This document shows positions 7,001-13,740 of a stretch of DNA of 13,852 nt, piece after piece; positions within the stretch are counted from its first letter, which is position 1, and the number at the start of each line of letters is the position of its first letter. A program made the translations under genes and the position numbers. Location of the stretch: the NCBI GenBank assembly GCA_031384695.1, contig JANNAV010000030.1, forward strand, positions 1 to 13,852, read 5' to 3'. Below the pieces are notes generated by a model. The model was not told the origin of the DNA, ran no database searches, and saw only the letters and a program-made list of their open reading frames with translations. Source of the DNA: JANNAV01 sp031384695. Its GTDB lineage: Bacteria > Pseudomonadota > Alphaproteobacteria > Rhodobacterales > Rhodobacteraceae.

Positions 7001-7775
7001 CCCATTCTTGCCCAAATCTCCCACCGTCGCGGTGATCCGCCTGCAAGGTGCCATCGGTGCGGGGGGGCGGATGCTTTCGGATGCGGGGCTGGCCCCGGTG
7101 ATCGAGAAGGCGTTCAGGGCCAAGCCTGACGCGGTGGCGCTGGTTATCAATTCGCCGGGGGGGGCGGCGGTGCAATCTTCGTTGATCGCGGCGCGCATCC
7201 GGCGGTTGGCGGATGAAAAATCGGTGCCGGTGCACGCGTTTGTTGAAGATGTGGCGGCTTCGGGGGGCTATTGGCTGGCCTGTGCCGCCGATCAGATCTG
7301 GGTGGACCCGTCTTCGCTTGTGGGTTCCATCGGGGTGATTTTCGCCAGTTTCGGCTTTCCCGATCTGATGGCGCGGCAGGGGATTGAGCGGCGGGTGGTG
7401 ACGGCGGGCAAATCGAAAAGCTTTGCCGACCCGTTTTTGCCGCAAAAACCCGAGGATGTGGAGCGGTTGCGCAGCCTGCAGGCGCCGATTCATGCGGCCT
7501 TTATCGCCCATGTGCAGGCGCGGCGCGGGGCGCGGCTGGCGACAGCGGATTTGTTCAATGCCGATATCTGGGTGGGGCAGGGCAGCGTTGATCTGGGGTT
7601 GGCCGACGGCGTGGCGCATCTGGTGCCGAAGATGAAAGAGCTGTTTGGCGACAAGGTGCGGCTGGTGCCTTTTGGCCAGAGGCGCAGTCTGTTTCAGCGG
7701 TTTGGCGCGCAGGTGACGCAGGATGTGATGGCCAGCGTTGAGGAGCGCGCGCTTTGGGCGCAGTTCGGGCTTTAG
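6987..7775 (+). CDS. S49 family peptidase, short SppA-like serine protease
   Basis: A 262-residue Ser-Lys protease of the short SppA type. The crotonase-like fold shows ALVINSPGGA (51-60), the nucleophile S92 in VAASGGYW and the general base K144 in AGKSKSF; the 52-residue Ser-to-Lys spacing equals that of the short Bacillus SppA (S147/K199). SLVGSIGVI is also a family hallmark. Family members cut remnant signal peptides or membrane-associated peptides, but this protein has no N-terminal signal or membrane helix, so a cytosolic or membrane-peripheral position is more likely. It is the first gene of a three-gene operon, with one base between its TAG and the next ATG. The start at 6987 is the only ATG close to the fold, although no good Shine-Dalgarno precedes it. 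Family is firm; the in vivo substrate is unknown. Confidence 0.9.
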   Translation: MKYFIPFLPKSPTVAVIRLQGAIGAGGRMLSDAGLAPVIEKAFRAKPDAVALVINSPGGAAVQSSLIAARIRRLADEKSVPVHAFVEDVAASGGYWLACAADQIWVDPSSLVGSIGVIFASFGFPDLMARQGIERRVVTAGKSKSFADPFLPQKPEDVERLRSLQAPIHAAFIAHVQARRGARLATADLFNADIWVGQGSVDLGLADGVAHLVPKMKELFGDKVRLVPFGQRRSLFQRFGAQVTQDVMASVEERALWAQFGL

Positions 7776-7776
7776 G

Positions 7777-7962
7777 ATGCTGATCAAGCTGACGGTGGTT
7801 TTTCTGGGCGGGATGGCGATCATCGGGTTGCTGGGCAATCTGCTGTTTCCGGGGGCCTTGCCGCGCGCGGTGAAAAAGCGGCTGGCGGCGGCGAAACCGG
7901 CTGTTTGTGGGCGGTGCGGGCGCTATGTGATCGGCAAGAGTTGCGATTGCACGAAGGGGTAG
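7777..7962 (+). CDS. Small one-helix membrane protein with four-cysteine tail
   Basis: A 61-residue protein. Residues ~5-24 (TVVFLGGMAIIGLLGNLLF) form one membrane helix. A basic stretch follows (RAVKKRLAAAK), which by the positive-inside rule puts the C-terminus in the cytosol. The tail has C44, C47, C56 and C58 in VCGRCGRYVIGKSCDC, a small zinc-ribbon-like pattern. I chose the ATG at 7777 because it lies one base after the S49 stop; an in-frame ATG at 7738 would overlap that gene and add 13 residues before the helix. It ends one base before the SDR start. I do not recognise a named family. Its position suggests it works with, or is only co-expressed with, the S49 protease. Metal binding is inferred from the cysteine spacing. 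Confidence 0.8.
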   Translation: MLIKLTVVFLGGMAIIGLLGNLLFPGALPRAVKKRLAAAKPAVCGRCGRYVIGKSCDCTKG

Positions 7963-7963
7963 G

Positions 7964-8743
7964 ATGATGCGCGCTTTGGTCACCGGGGCGGGGGTGCGGC
8001 TTGGCCGCGAGATGGCGCTTTATCTGGGGCGGCGCGGGTTTGATGTGGCGGTGCATTATGCGGCCTCGGCCGAAGGGGCGCAGGCGGTGGTGGCCGAGAT
8101 CGAGGCGATGGGGTGCCGCGCGGTGGCGCTGCGGGCCGATTTGCTGGACGAGGCGGAGACGCAAAGCCTGATCGGGCGGGCGGTGGCGGGGTTGGGCGGG
8201 CCTTTGACGCTGCTGATCAACAATGCGTCGATCTTTGAGTATGACACGCTGGCCACGGCGACGCGGGAAAGCTGGGACCGGCATATCGGATCGAACCTGC
8301 GGGCGCCGTTTGTGTTGACGCAGGGGTTTGCGGCGCAGGCACCGGAAGCCGTGGCCGATGCGGCGGGCGAGCCGGTGGCGCAGGCGCTGATCCTCAACAT
8401 GATTGATCAGCGGGTGAACAAGCTGACTCCGGAGTTCATGACCTATACGCTGGCCAAGATGGGGCTTTGGGCGCTGACCCGGACCGCAGCGCAGGCGCTG
8501 GCGCCGCATGTGCGGGTGAACGGGATCGGCCCCGGACCCACCATGCAGGGCACCCGCCAATCGGAGGTGCATTTTGCCCGCCAACGCGCCGCAACCCTGC
8601 TGAAACGCGGGGCTAATCCGGCGGATATCACGGCGGCGATCGGGTTCTTTCTGGAGAGCGCCGGTGTGACAGGGCAGATGATTGCGGTGGATGGCGGGCA
8701 GCATCTGGCGTGGAAAACGGTGGATGTGCTGGGTGTTGAGTAG
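7964..8743 (+). CDS. SDR oxidoreductase, pteridine reductase-like
   Basis: A 259-residue short-chain dehydrogenase/reductase. The Rossmann fold shows TGAGVRLG (7-14) and NNAS (86-89). The active site is Y161 and K165 (YTLAK), while the usual catalytic serine is an aspartate: D148 in LNMID lies 13 residues before the tyrosine, as in Leishmania pteridine reductase PTR1 (D181/Y194/K198). VHY after the second strand also resembles PTR1/FolM proteins, which prefer NADPH. The likely role is reduction of a dihydropterin or related substrate in folate/pterin metabolism. Two ATG codons in a row (7964 and 7967) could each be the start. It is the last gene of the S49 operon, one base after the preceding stop. 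SDR membership is certain; the pterin substrate is inferred from the Asp-Tyr-Lys pattern. Confidence 0.88.
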   Translation: MMRALVTGAGVRLGREMALYLGRRGFDVAVHYAASAEGAQAVVAEIEAMGCRAVALRADLLDEAETQSLIGRAVAGLGGPLTLLINNASIFEYDTLATATRESWDRHIGSNLRAPFVLTQGFAAQAPEAVADAAGEPVAQALILNMIDQRVNKLTPEFMTYTLAKMGLWALTRTAAQALAPHVRVNGIGPGPTMQGTRQSEVHFARQRAATLLKRGANPADITAAIGFFLESAGVTGQMIAVDGGQHLAWKTVDVLGVE

Positions 8744-8777
8744 CGTTGGCGCAGACCTCGCGCGATAGTTGTCCACT

Positions 8778-8808
8778 TTGTCTTATTCCGTCACGAGGCC
8801 GTTACAAT
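8778..8808 (+). promoter_or_regulatory. Possible sigma-70-type promoter upstream of uvrC
   Basis: TACAAT (8803-8808) matches the -10 consensus at five of six bases. The best -35 candidate, TTGTCT (8778-8783), has four matches but a long 19-bp spacer. The placement, in the gap after the SDR gene, suits transcription of uvrC. The call rests on weak consensus only. Confidence 0.3.
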
Positions 8809-8956
8809 TTGTCTTTCCATTTCAGGTATTTGCCATGTGAAGAATTTTCTTCGTAGCAATATCAATGGATTAGGTAAGTGCCTAAAAAACAGGCAGATCA
8901 AGGAACGGTGCCGAAAACAAGGGAAATTTGCGGCTCCTGAAATCTTCTCCACGCAG

Positions 8957-8976
8957 TTATCCACAAAAACCGTGGA
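8957..8976 (+). promoter_or_regulatory. DnaA-box sequence within an inverted repeat
   Basis: TTATCCACA (8957-8965) is a perfect match to the strong DnaA box. Its TCCAC (8960-8964) pairs with GTGGA (8972-8976) across seven bases. A related TTGTCCACT lies at 8769-8777, and the right arm of the dyad read on the minus strand gives TGTCCACG. It sits about 55-75 bp before the uvrC ATG. Binding is not shown by sequence alone. Confidence 0.5.
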
Positions 8977-9029
8977 CAGCTTTGCACTTGATCGCGGGCG
9001 TAGAAGAGTGCAGCCAAGGCAGAGAATCG

Positions 9030-10910
9030 ATGAAGGTTGTGGCCGTGCCTGAAAATACCGAAGCGCCCCTGACGGGGCATGATCTGATCCAGGGCTATCT
9101 GAAAACCATCGACGGCTCGCCGGGGGTTTACCGGATGCTGAACGCGGCCTCGGAAGTGCTTTATGTCGGCAAGGCGCGCAATCTGCGGGCGCGGGTTTCG
9201 AATTATGCGCGCACCTCGGGCCATTCGGGGCGGATCGCGCGGATGATCCATGAGACGCATGCGATGATGTTTCTGACCACGCGCACCGAGACCGAGGCGC
9301 TGCTCTTGGAGCAGAACCTGATCAAGCAGTTGAAGCCGCGCTATAACGTGCTGTTGCGCGATGACAAATCGTTCCCGAATATCCTGATCGGCAAGGAGCA
9401 CGCCTTTCCGCAGTTGAAAAAGCACCGGGGAAAGAAATCGGAGAAGGGGACGTATTTCGGGCCTTTCGCCTCGGCGGGGGCGGTGAACCGGACGCTGAAC
9501 CAGTTGCAGAAGGTGTTTTTGCTGCGCAACTGTTCAGACGCGATGTTTGAGGCGCGCACCCGGCCTTGTTTGCAGTATCAGATCAAACGCTGTGCCGCCC
9601 CTTGTGTGGGCAAGGTTGACCCGGAGGCCTATGGCACGCTGGTGGCGGATGCCGAGCGGTTTTTGCAGGGCAAGACCACGACGGTGCAGGCCAATCTGGC
9701 GGCGGAAATGGCGGTGGCGTCGGATGCCATGGAGTTCGAGCGGGCGGCGGCGCTGCGCGACCGGATCAAGGCGTTGACCCAAGTGCAATCGGCGCAGGGA
9801 ATCAACCCGGCCACGGTTGCCGAGGCGGATGTGATAGCACTGCATCTGGATCAGGGGCAGGCCTGCGTGCAGGTGTTCTTCATCCGCGCCAACCAAAGCT
9901 GGGGCAACCGCGATTTTTATCCCAAAACCGGGGCGGGGGCGGAGGCGCCCGAGATCATGGAAGCGTTCCTCGCGCAGTTTTATGATGACAAGGAGCCGCC
10001 AAGGCTGATCCTGCTGTCGCATGGGGTGGAGAACCCGGATCTGGTGACGGAGTTGCTGTCGGACCGGGCCGGGCGGCGGGTGGAACTGGCGCTGCCGCAG
10101 CGGGGCGAGAAGGCGGAACTGGTGGAAAACGCGGCCCGGAATGCGCGCGAAAGCCTGGCGCGGCGGTTGGCGGAGACAACCACGCAGCACAAGCTGCTGG
10201 CGGGGCTGGCGGAGGCGTTTGATCTGGACGCAGCACCGCGACGGATTGAGGTTTTCGATAACTCGCACATTCAGGGTACCAATGCGGTGGGGGGGATGAT
10301 CGTTTCGGGGGTGGATGGCTATCTGAAATCGCAATACCGCAAGTTCAACATCAAGTCGGCGGCGGGGGCCAATTCGGACGATTTCGGCATGATGAAAGAG
10401 GTGCTGACCCGGCGGTTCGAGCGGTTGCTGAAGGAAGACCCGGAGCGGAAATCCGAGGCCTGGCCGGACCTGTTGCTGATCGACGGCGGGGCGGGGCAGG
10501 TTTCCGCGGTGGCGTCGATCTTATCGGAACTGGGGGTGGATGACATTGCGATGATCGGCGTGGCCAAGGGTGTGGACCGCGATCTTGGCAAGGAGGAGTT
10601 TCACCGCGTGGGCACGCATCCCATTGCTTTGCCGATGAATTCGCCGGTGCTATATTTCGTGCAGCGGCTGCGCGACGAGGCGCACCGCTGGGCTATTGGC
10701 GCGCATAGGGCCAAGCGGGCCAAGGCGGTTTCCATGACGCCGCTGGATGATATTCCCGGCGTGGGGGCGGCGCGCAAGAAGGCTTTGCTGGCGCATTTCG
10801 GATCGGCCAAGGCGGTGGCGCGGGCGGGGCTTTCGGATTTGACGGCGGTGGAGGGGATATCGGCGGCGATGGCGCAGACGATCAGCGATTTCTTCAGCGC
10901 AAGGGGGTAA
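9030..10910 (+). CDS. uvrC: UvrABC system protein C (excision nuclease)
   Basis: The nuclease that makes the 3' and 5' incisions around damaged DNA in nucleotide excision repair, acting with UvrB on a UvrA-loaded site. It is 626 residues, normal for the family. In order: GIY-YIG nuclease (GVYRML at 32, LYVGKARNLRARV at ~44, ETEALLLEQNLIK at ~87), a cysteine-containing RCAAPCVGK segment, a UVR helix pair that binds UvrB (MEFERAAALRDRIKAL), an RNase H-like nuclease (EVFDNSHIQG, LLLIDGGAGQ, RDEAHRWAIGAHR) and a C-terminal helix-hairpin-helix pair (DDIPGVGAARKKALL, LTAVEGIS). I chose ATG 9030, which lies 21 residues before the first conserved block; a TTG at 8928 would add 34 atypical residues. 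It heads the right-hand gene block, with the next gene after an 82-bp gap. Confidence 0.97.
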   Translation: MKVVAVPENTEAPLTGHDLIQGYLKTIDGSPGVYRMLNAASEVLYVGKARNLRARVSNYARTSGHSGRIARMIHETHAMMFLTTRTETEALLLEQNLIKQLKPRYNVLLRDDKSFPNILIGKEHAFPQLKKHRGKKSEKGTYFGPFASAGAVNRTLNQLQKVFLLRNCSDAMFEARTRPCLQYQIKRCAAPCVGKVDPEAYGTLVADAERFLQGKTTTVQANLAAEMAVASDAMEFERAAALRDRIKALTQVQSAQGINPATVAEADVIALHLDQGQACVQVFFIRANQSWGNRDFYPKTGAGAEAPEIMEAFLAQFYDDKEPPRLILLSHGVENPDLVTELLSDRAGRRVELALPQRGEKAELVENAARNARESLARRLAETTTQHKLLAGLAEAFDLDAAPRRIEVFDNSHIQGTNAVGGMIVSGVDGYLKSQYRKFNIKSAAGANSDDFGMMKEVLTRRFERLLKEDPERKSEAWPDLLLIDGGAGQVSAVASILSELGVDDIAMIGVAKGVDRDLGKEEFHRVGTHPIALPMNSPVLYFVQRLRDEAHRWAIGAHRAKRAKAVSMTPLDDIPGVGAARKKALLAHFGSAKAVARAGLSDLTAVEGISAAMAQTISDFFSARG

Positions 10911-10992
10911 GCTGCGTAGCTGTGATCCGGCCACTTTCAGCGCCGCGTCTGATCGTTTAGGTTGGGTGAAACAGATCGGGGCGGTGACCAGA

Positions 10993-12234
10993 ATGCAGAC
11001 CAGCAGACGCGCGTTTTCCTTTGGCATTCTGGCGGCGGGGCTTTCGGCTTGTGTCGGCGGCTCCCCGGGCGGATCGGGGGTCAAAAAGCCGGAAACCCGG
11101 CTGTTGCCACAGCCGAACGCCGCGTTTGACGCTTGGGTGGAGGGGTTTCGCGGCCGTGCGGCGGGTGCGGGGATATCGGCGGCGGCCTTGCAGACCGGCT
11201 TTCGCGGGGTGGGGTTTTTGCCCGGCGTGATCGAGAAAGACCGCAATCAGACCGAGTTTACCCGGTCTTTGCAGGATTATCTGGCGATTGCCGCCTCGGA
11301 CGAGCGGGTGTCGAAGGGGCGGGCGGCCTTGGCCGCGCAGGGCGGGACTTTGGCCGAAATCGAGGCGCGTTACGGCGTGGAGGCGCATGTTGTGACCGCG
11401 ATCTGGGGCTTGGAGAGTTTTTATGGCGAGCGGCGCGGCAATGTGCCGGTGATCTCGGCGCTGTCAACACTGGCGTTCGAGGGGCGGCGGGGGCCGTTCT
11501 TTGAGCAGCAGTTGATCGCGGCGCTGAAGATCATTCAGAACGGCGATACCACGCCCGAGCAGATGACCGGCAGTTGGGCGGGGGCGATGGGGCATACGCA
11601 GTTCATTCCCACCTCGTATCTGGGGTTCGCGGTGGATTTTCGCGGCGACGGGCGGCGCGATATCTGGGGCGATGATCCGACGGATGCGCTGGCCTCGACG
11701 GCGGCGTATCTTGCGAAATCGGGCTGGACGCGGGGGCAGCCCTGGGGGGTTGAGGTGCAACTGCCAGGCGGTTTCAGCACCGGGCAGGCCGGGCGCGGCA
11801 CCACGCGCAGCCCGGCGGATTGGGCGGCACTGGGGGTGCGCGACATGGATGGTGGGGTGGTGCCGAACCACGGGGCGGCGTCGATCCTGATCCCGGCGGG
11901 GGCGGGGGGCCCGGCGTTCATGGTGTTCCGCAATTTCACAGTGATCACGCGGTACAACAACGCCGAAAGCTATGTGATCGGGGTGGGCCATCTTTCGGAC
12001 CGGCTGCGCGGTGGCCCGGCCATTCGCGGCGCGTTTCCGCCCGATGCGCAAGGCATGACGATTGCCGACCGGCAGGAGTTGCAGCGGCGGTTGACGGCGG
12101 CGGGCTTTGACACCCAAGGCAGTGATGGGGTGATCGGCAACAACACGCGGGCGGCGATCAGTGCCTATCAGGCGCGCGTCGGGCTTCCGGTGACGGGCGA
12201 GCCGTCGCTGGTGCTTTTGGCGGCGCTTCGGTGA
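10993..12234 (+). CDS. Lytic murein transglycosylase, MltB type lipoprotein
   Basis: Cleaves the MurNAc-GlcNAc bond of peptidoglycan with 1,6-anhydro ring formation, in the periplasm. It is 413 residues. The N-terminus is a lipoprotein signal with a twin-arginine start (SRRAFSF) and lipobox LSAC, with C20 as the lipid-bearing residue. The SLT_2/MltB domain spans ~45-330: catalytic E141 in IWGLESFYG, then GSWAGAMGHTQFIPTSYL and DFRGDGRRDIWG. A PG_binding_1 repeat closes the protein (RQELQRRL, SDGVIGNNTRAAI). I prefer ATG 10993, which gives a compact signal peptide; GTG 10966 would add nine residues. It lies between uvrC and pgsA, with no functional link to either that I know of. The enzyme class is firm; the Tat route is inferred from the RR motif. 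Confidence 0.93.
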   Translation: MQTSRRAFSFGILAAGLSACVGGSPGGSGVKKPETRLLPQPNAAFDAWVEGFRGRAAGAGISAAALQTGFRGVGFLPGVIEKDRNQTEFTRSLQDYLAIAASDERVSKGRAALAAQGGTLAEIEARYGVEAHVVTAIWGLESFYGERRGNVPVISALSTLAFEGRRGPFFEQQLIAALKIIQNGDTTPEQMTGSWAGAMGHTQFIPTSYLGFAVDFRGDGRRDIWGDDPTDALASTAAYLAKSGWTRGQPWGVEVQLPGGFSTGQAGRGTTRSPADWAALGVRDMDGGVVPNHGAASILIPAGAGGPAFMVFRNFTVITRYNNAESYVIGVGHLSDRLRGGPAIRGAFPPDAQGMTIADRQELQRRLTAAGFDTQGSDGVIGNNTRAAISAYQARVGLPVTGEPSLVLLAALR

Positions 12235-12245
12235 GGCGGGCCGCA

Positions 12246-12274
12246 AACTGCCCCTTCCCCCAACTGCCCCCTTC
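12246..12274 (+). repeat. Pyrimidine-rich direct repeat before pgsA
   Basis: AACTGCCCC-TTC (12246-12257) is repeated as AACTGCCCCCTTC (12262-12274) in the 55-bp gap between the transglycosylase and pgsA genes. The other strand therefore has three close runs of four to five G. No purine-rich Shine-Dalgarno lies before the pgsA ATG at 12290. Confidence 0.55.
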
Positions 12275-12289
12275 GGCTACCAATCGGGC

Positions 12290-12955
12290 ATGAAGTGGAA
12301 CCTGCCCAACAGCCTGACCGTCATGCGCCTGATCGCCGCCCCTGGCGTGGCGGTGATGTTTCTCTATTTCCACCGGCCATGGGCGGATTGGTTCGCGCTG
12401 ACCCTGTTCATCACGGCGGCGATCACCGATTACTTTGACGGCTATCTGGCGCGGCTTTGGAAGCAGGAATCCAAGTTCGGCACCATGCTGGACCCGATTG
12501 CCGACAAGGCGATGGTGGTGATCGCGCTGTTGATCATCACCGGCTATTCGGGGATGAACCCCTGGCTGATCCTGCCCGCGACGGTGATCATGTTCCGCGA
12601 AGTGTTCGTGGGCGGTTTGCGCGAGTTTCTGGGGGCGAAGGCGGGGCTTTTGAAGGTGACCAAGCTGGCCAAGTGGAAAACCACGGCGCAGATGGTGGCG
12701 ATTGCGGTGTTGTTCCTTGGCACCGGGCTGGAATACATCGAAGGTATCGCGCGGCAGGGGATGACGGCGGATGAGTATGCGATTTTGGTCAGCCAGGGGT
12801 TGGCCGATCCGATCCGGTCTTGCGGCATGCGGGGGTGTTCGTCTTATGCGACGATGGTGGGGCTTGGGTTGATCTGGGTGGCGGCGGTGCTTACCTTTCT
12901 GACCGGGTGGGAGTACTTCACCAAATCGCTGCCCTATCTGCGGGACGAGAAATGA
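12290..12955 (+). CDS. pgsA: CDP-diacylglycerol--glycerol-3-phosphate 3-phosphatidyltransferase
   Basis: Makes phosphatidylglycerophosphate from CDP-diacylglycerol and glycerol 3-phosphate, the committed step to phosphatidylglycerol and cardiolipin, in the inner membrane. It is 221 residues with several membrane helices. The CDP-alcohol phosphotransferase signature is intact at 47-72: DYFDGYLAR, eight residues, then G, and D68 and D72 in LDPIAD. The family start NLPNSLTVMRLI fits PgsA rather than Pss. Before the last helix a loop carries two cysteines (CGMRGC), which I do not recall from relatives. The stop overlaps the moaD start (ATGA at 12952-12955). The upstream gap is C-rich and lacks an obvious ribosome binding site. 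Confidence 0.95.
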   Translation: MKWNLPNSLTVMRLIAAPGVAVMFLYFHRPWADWFALTLFITAAITDYFDGYLARLWKQESKFGTMLDPIADKAMVVIALLIITGYSGMNPWLILPATVIMFREVFVGGLREFLGAKAGLLKVTKLAKWKTTAQMVAIAVLFLGTGLEYIEGIARQGMTADEYAILVSQGLADPIRSCGMRGCSSYATMVGLGLIWVAAVLTFLTGWEYFTKSLPYLRDEK

Positions 12956-13200
12956 TTGACGTGCTGTATTTTGCCTGGGTGCGCGAGCGGATCGGCTTGC
13001 CGCGCGAGGCGTTGGAGACGCAGGCGGCGACGGTGGCCGATCTGGTTGCTGAACTTGTCGCGCGCGAGGAACGCTATGCGATGGCGTTTGCCGATCTGGG
13101 CAGTTTGCGGGTGGCGCTGGATCAGGAGCTGTCGGGTTTTGACGCGCCGTTGCAGGGGGTGCGCGAGGTTGCATTTTTCCCGCCGATGACGGGGGGGTAG
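12952..13200 (+). CDS. moaD: Molybdopterin synthase small subunit (sulfur carrier)
   Basis: An 82-residue ubiquitin-like sulfur carrier that, as a C-terminal thiocarboxylate, supplies sulfur to convert precursor Z (cPMP) to molybdopterin together with MoaE. It starts MIDVLYFAWVRERIG and ends in the required Gly-Gly (FFPPMTGG), exposed for adenylation by MoeB. The ATG overlaps the pgsA stop by 4 bp (ATGA), and the TAG stop is one base before the moaE ATG, so the three genes should be translated from one message. Confidence 0.95.
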   Translation: MIDVLYFAWVRERIGLPREALETQAATVADLVAELVAREERYAMAFADLGSLRVALDQELSGFDAPLQGVREVAFFPPMTGG

Positions 13201-13201
13201 G

Positions 13202-13642
13202 ATGCGGTTGTCGGTGCAAGCGGGTGCCTTTGATCTGGGGGCCGAGAGCAATGCGTTTGCCGCAGCGGTGCCGGGCGCGGGGGCGATTGTGACGTTCACC
13301 GGGGTGGTGCGGGGCAATGGTGGTGCGTTGCGGGCGATGGAGATCGAGCATTATCCCGGCATGACCGAGCGGGCGATTGGCGCGATGATGGCCGGGGCCC
13401 GCGCGCGCTGGGGGCTGGCGGATGCTCTGGTGATCCACCGGCACGGGCGGTTGTTGCCCGGTGAGGCGATCATGATGGTGGCTGTGGCGGCGGCACACCG
13501 GGCCGATGCCTTTGCGGCTGCGGAATTTCTGATGGATTATCTCAAATCGCGGGCGCCGTTCTGGAAGCGGGAAGTATCAGTCACGGGTGCAGGCTGGGTT
13601 GCGGCGCAGGACGCGGACGAGGCGGCATTGGCGCGCTGGTAG
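13202..13642 (+). CDS. moaE: Molybdopterin synthase catalytic subunit
   Basis: The large subunit of molybdopterin synthase, a MoaD2-MoaE2 heterotetramer in the cytosol. It is 146 residues. Conserved points are FTGVVRG (32-38), H99-R100 in AAAHR, and the active-site lysines K115 and K122 in YLKSRAPFWKRE; the spacing matches E. coli MoaE H103, K119 and K126. It follows moaD after a single base. Nothing suggests damage. It is the last gene in the window and is followed by a probable terminator. Confidence 0.96.
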   Translation: MRLSVQAGAFDLGAESNAFAAAVPGAGAIVTFTGVVRGNGGALRAMEIEHYPGMTERAIGAMMAGARARWGLADALVIHRHGRLLPGEAIMMVAVAAAHRADAFAAAEFLMDYLKSRAPFWKREVSVTGAGWVAAQDADEAALARW

Positions 13643-13689
13643 CGGCGGCCCAATCTGATCGGGATCAAACTGGGCACCAAACAGCGGGC

Positions 13690-13722
13690 AAGAGCGGGTA
13701 TCTTAACGCGTATCCCGCTTTT
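13690..13722 (+). terminator. Probable intrinsic terminator after moaE
   Basis: A nine-pair stem can form: AAGAGCGGG (13690-13698, with one G-T pair) against CCCGCTTTT (13714-13722), with a 15-base loop, ending in a short T run. It lies about 50 bp after the moaE stop. The large loop and short T run make it moderate rather than strong. Confidence 0.5.
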
Positions 13723-13740
13723 GGGGCGTGTTGGGGGGAC

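Larger units (their letters stand above)
8744..9029. other. 286-bp gap before uvrC with DnaA-box-like sites
   Basis: No convincing gene. The stretch is richer in A and T than its surroundings. Visible elements are a possible promoter (8778-8808), a near palindrome GAAGAATTTTCTTC (8839-8852), a small hairpin TGCCT-AAAAAAC-AGGCA (8879-8895), and a DnaA-box-like site in a dyad (8957-8976). A TTG-initiated extension of uvrC from 8928 and a 71-codon frame starting at GTG 8837 are open but show no protein-like sequence. Confidence 0.55.

Noticed and set aside
8898..8925. LexA-type box (GAAC-N7-GAAC) before uvrC
   Set aside because: GAAC is followed seven bases later by AAAA, not GAAC; the match is too poor.
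8744..9029. Chromosome replication origin
   Set aside because: Only one perfect DnaA box and one weak copy, no dense box cluster and no origin-linked genes such as hemE, parA or dnaA nearby.
8928..9029. TTG start extending uvrC upstream
   Set aside because: The added 34 residues do not resemble UvrC and would cover the DnaA-box dyad; ATG 9030 gives a normal N-terminus.
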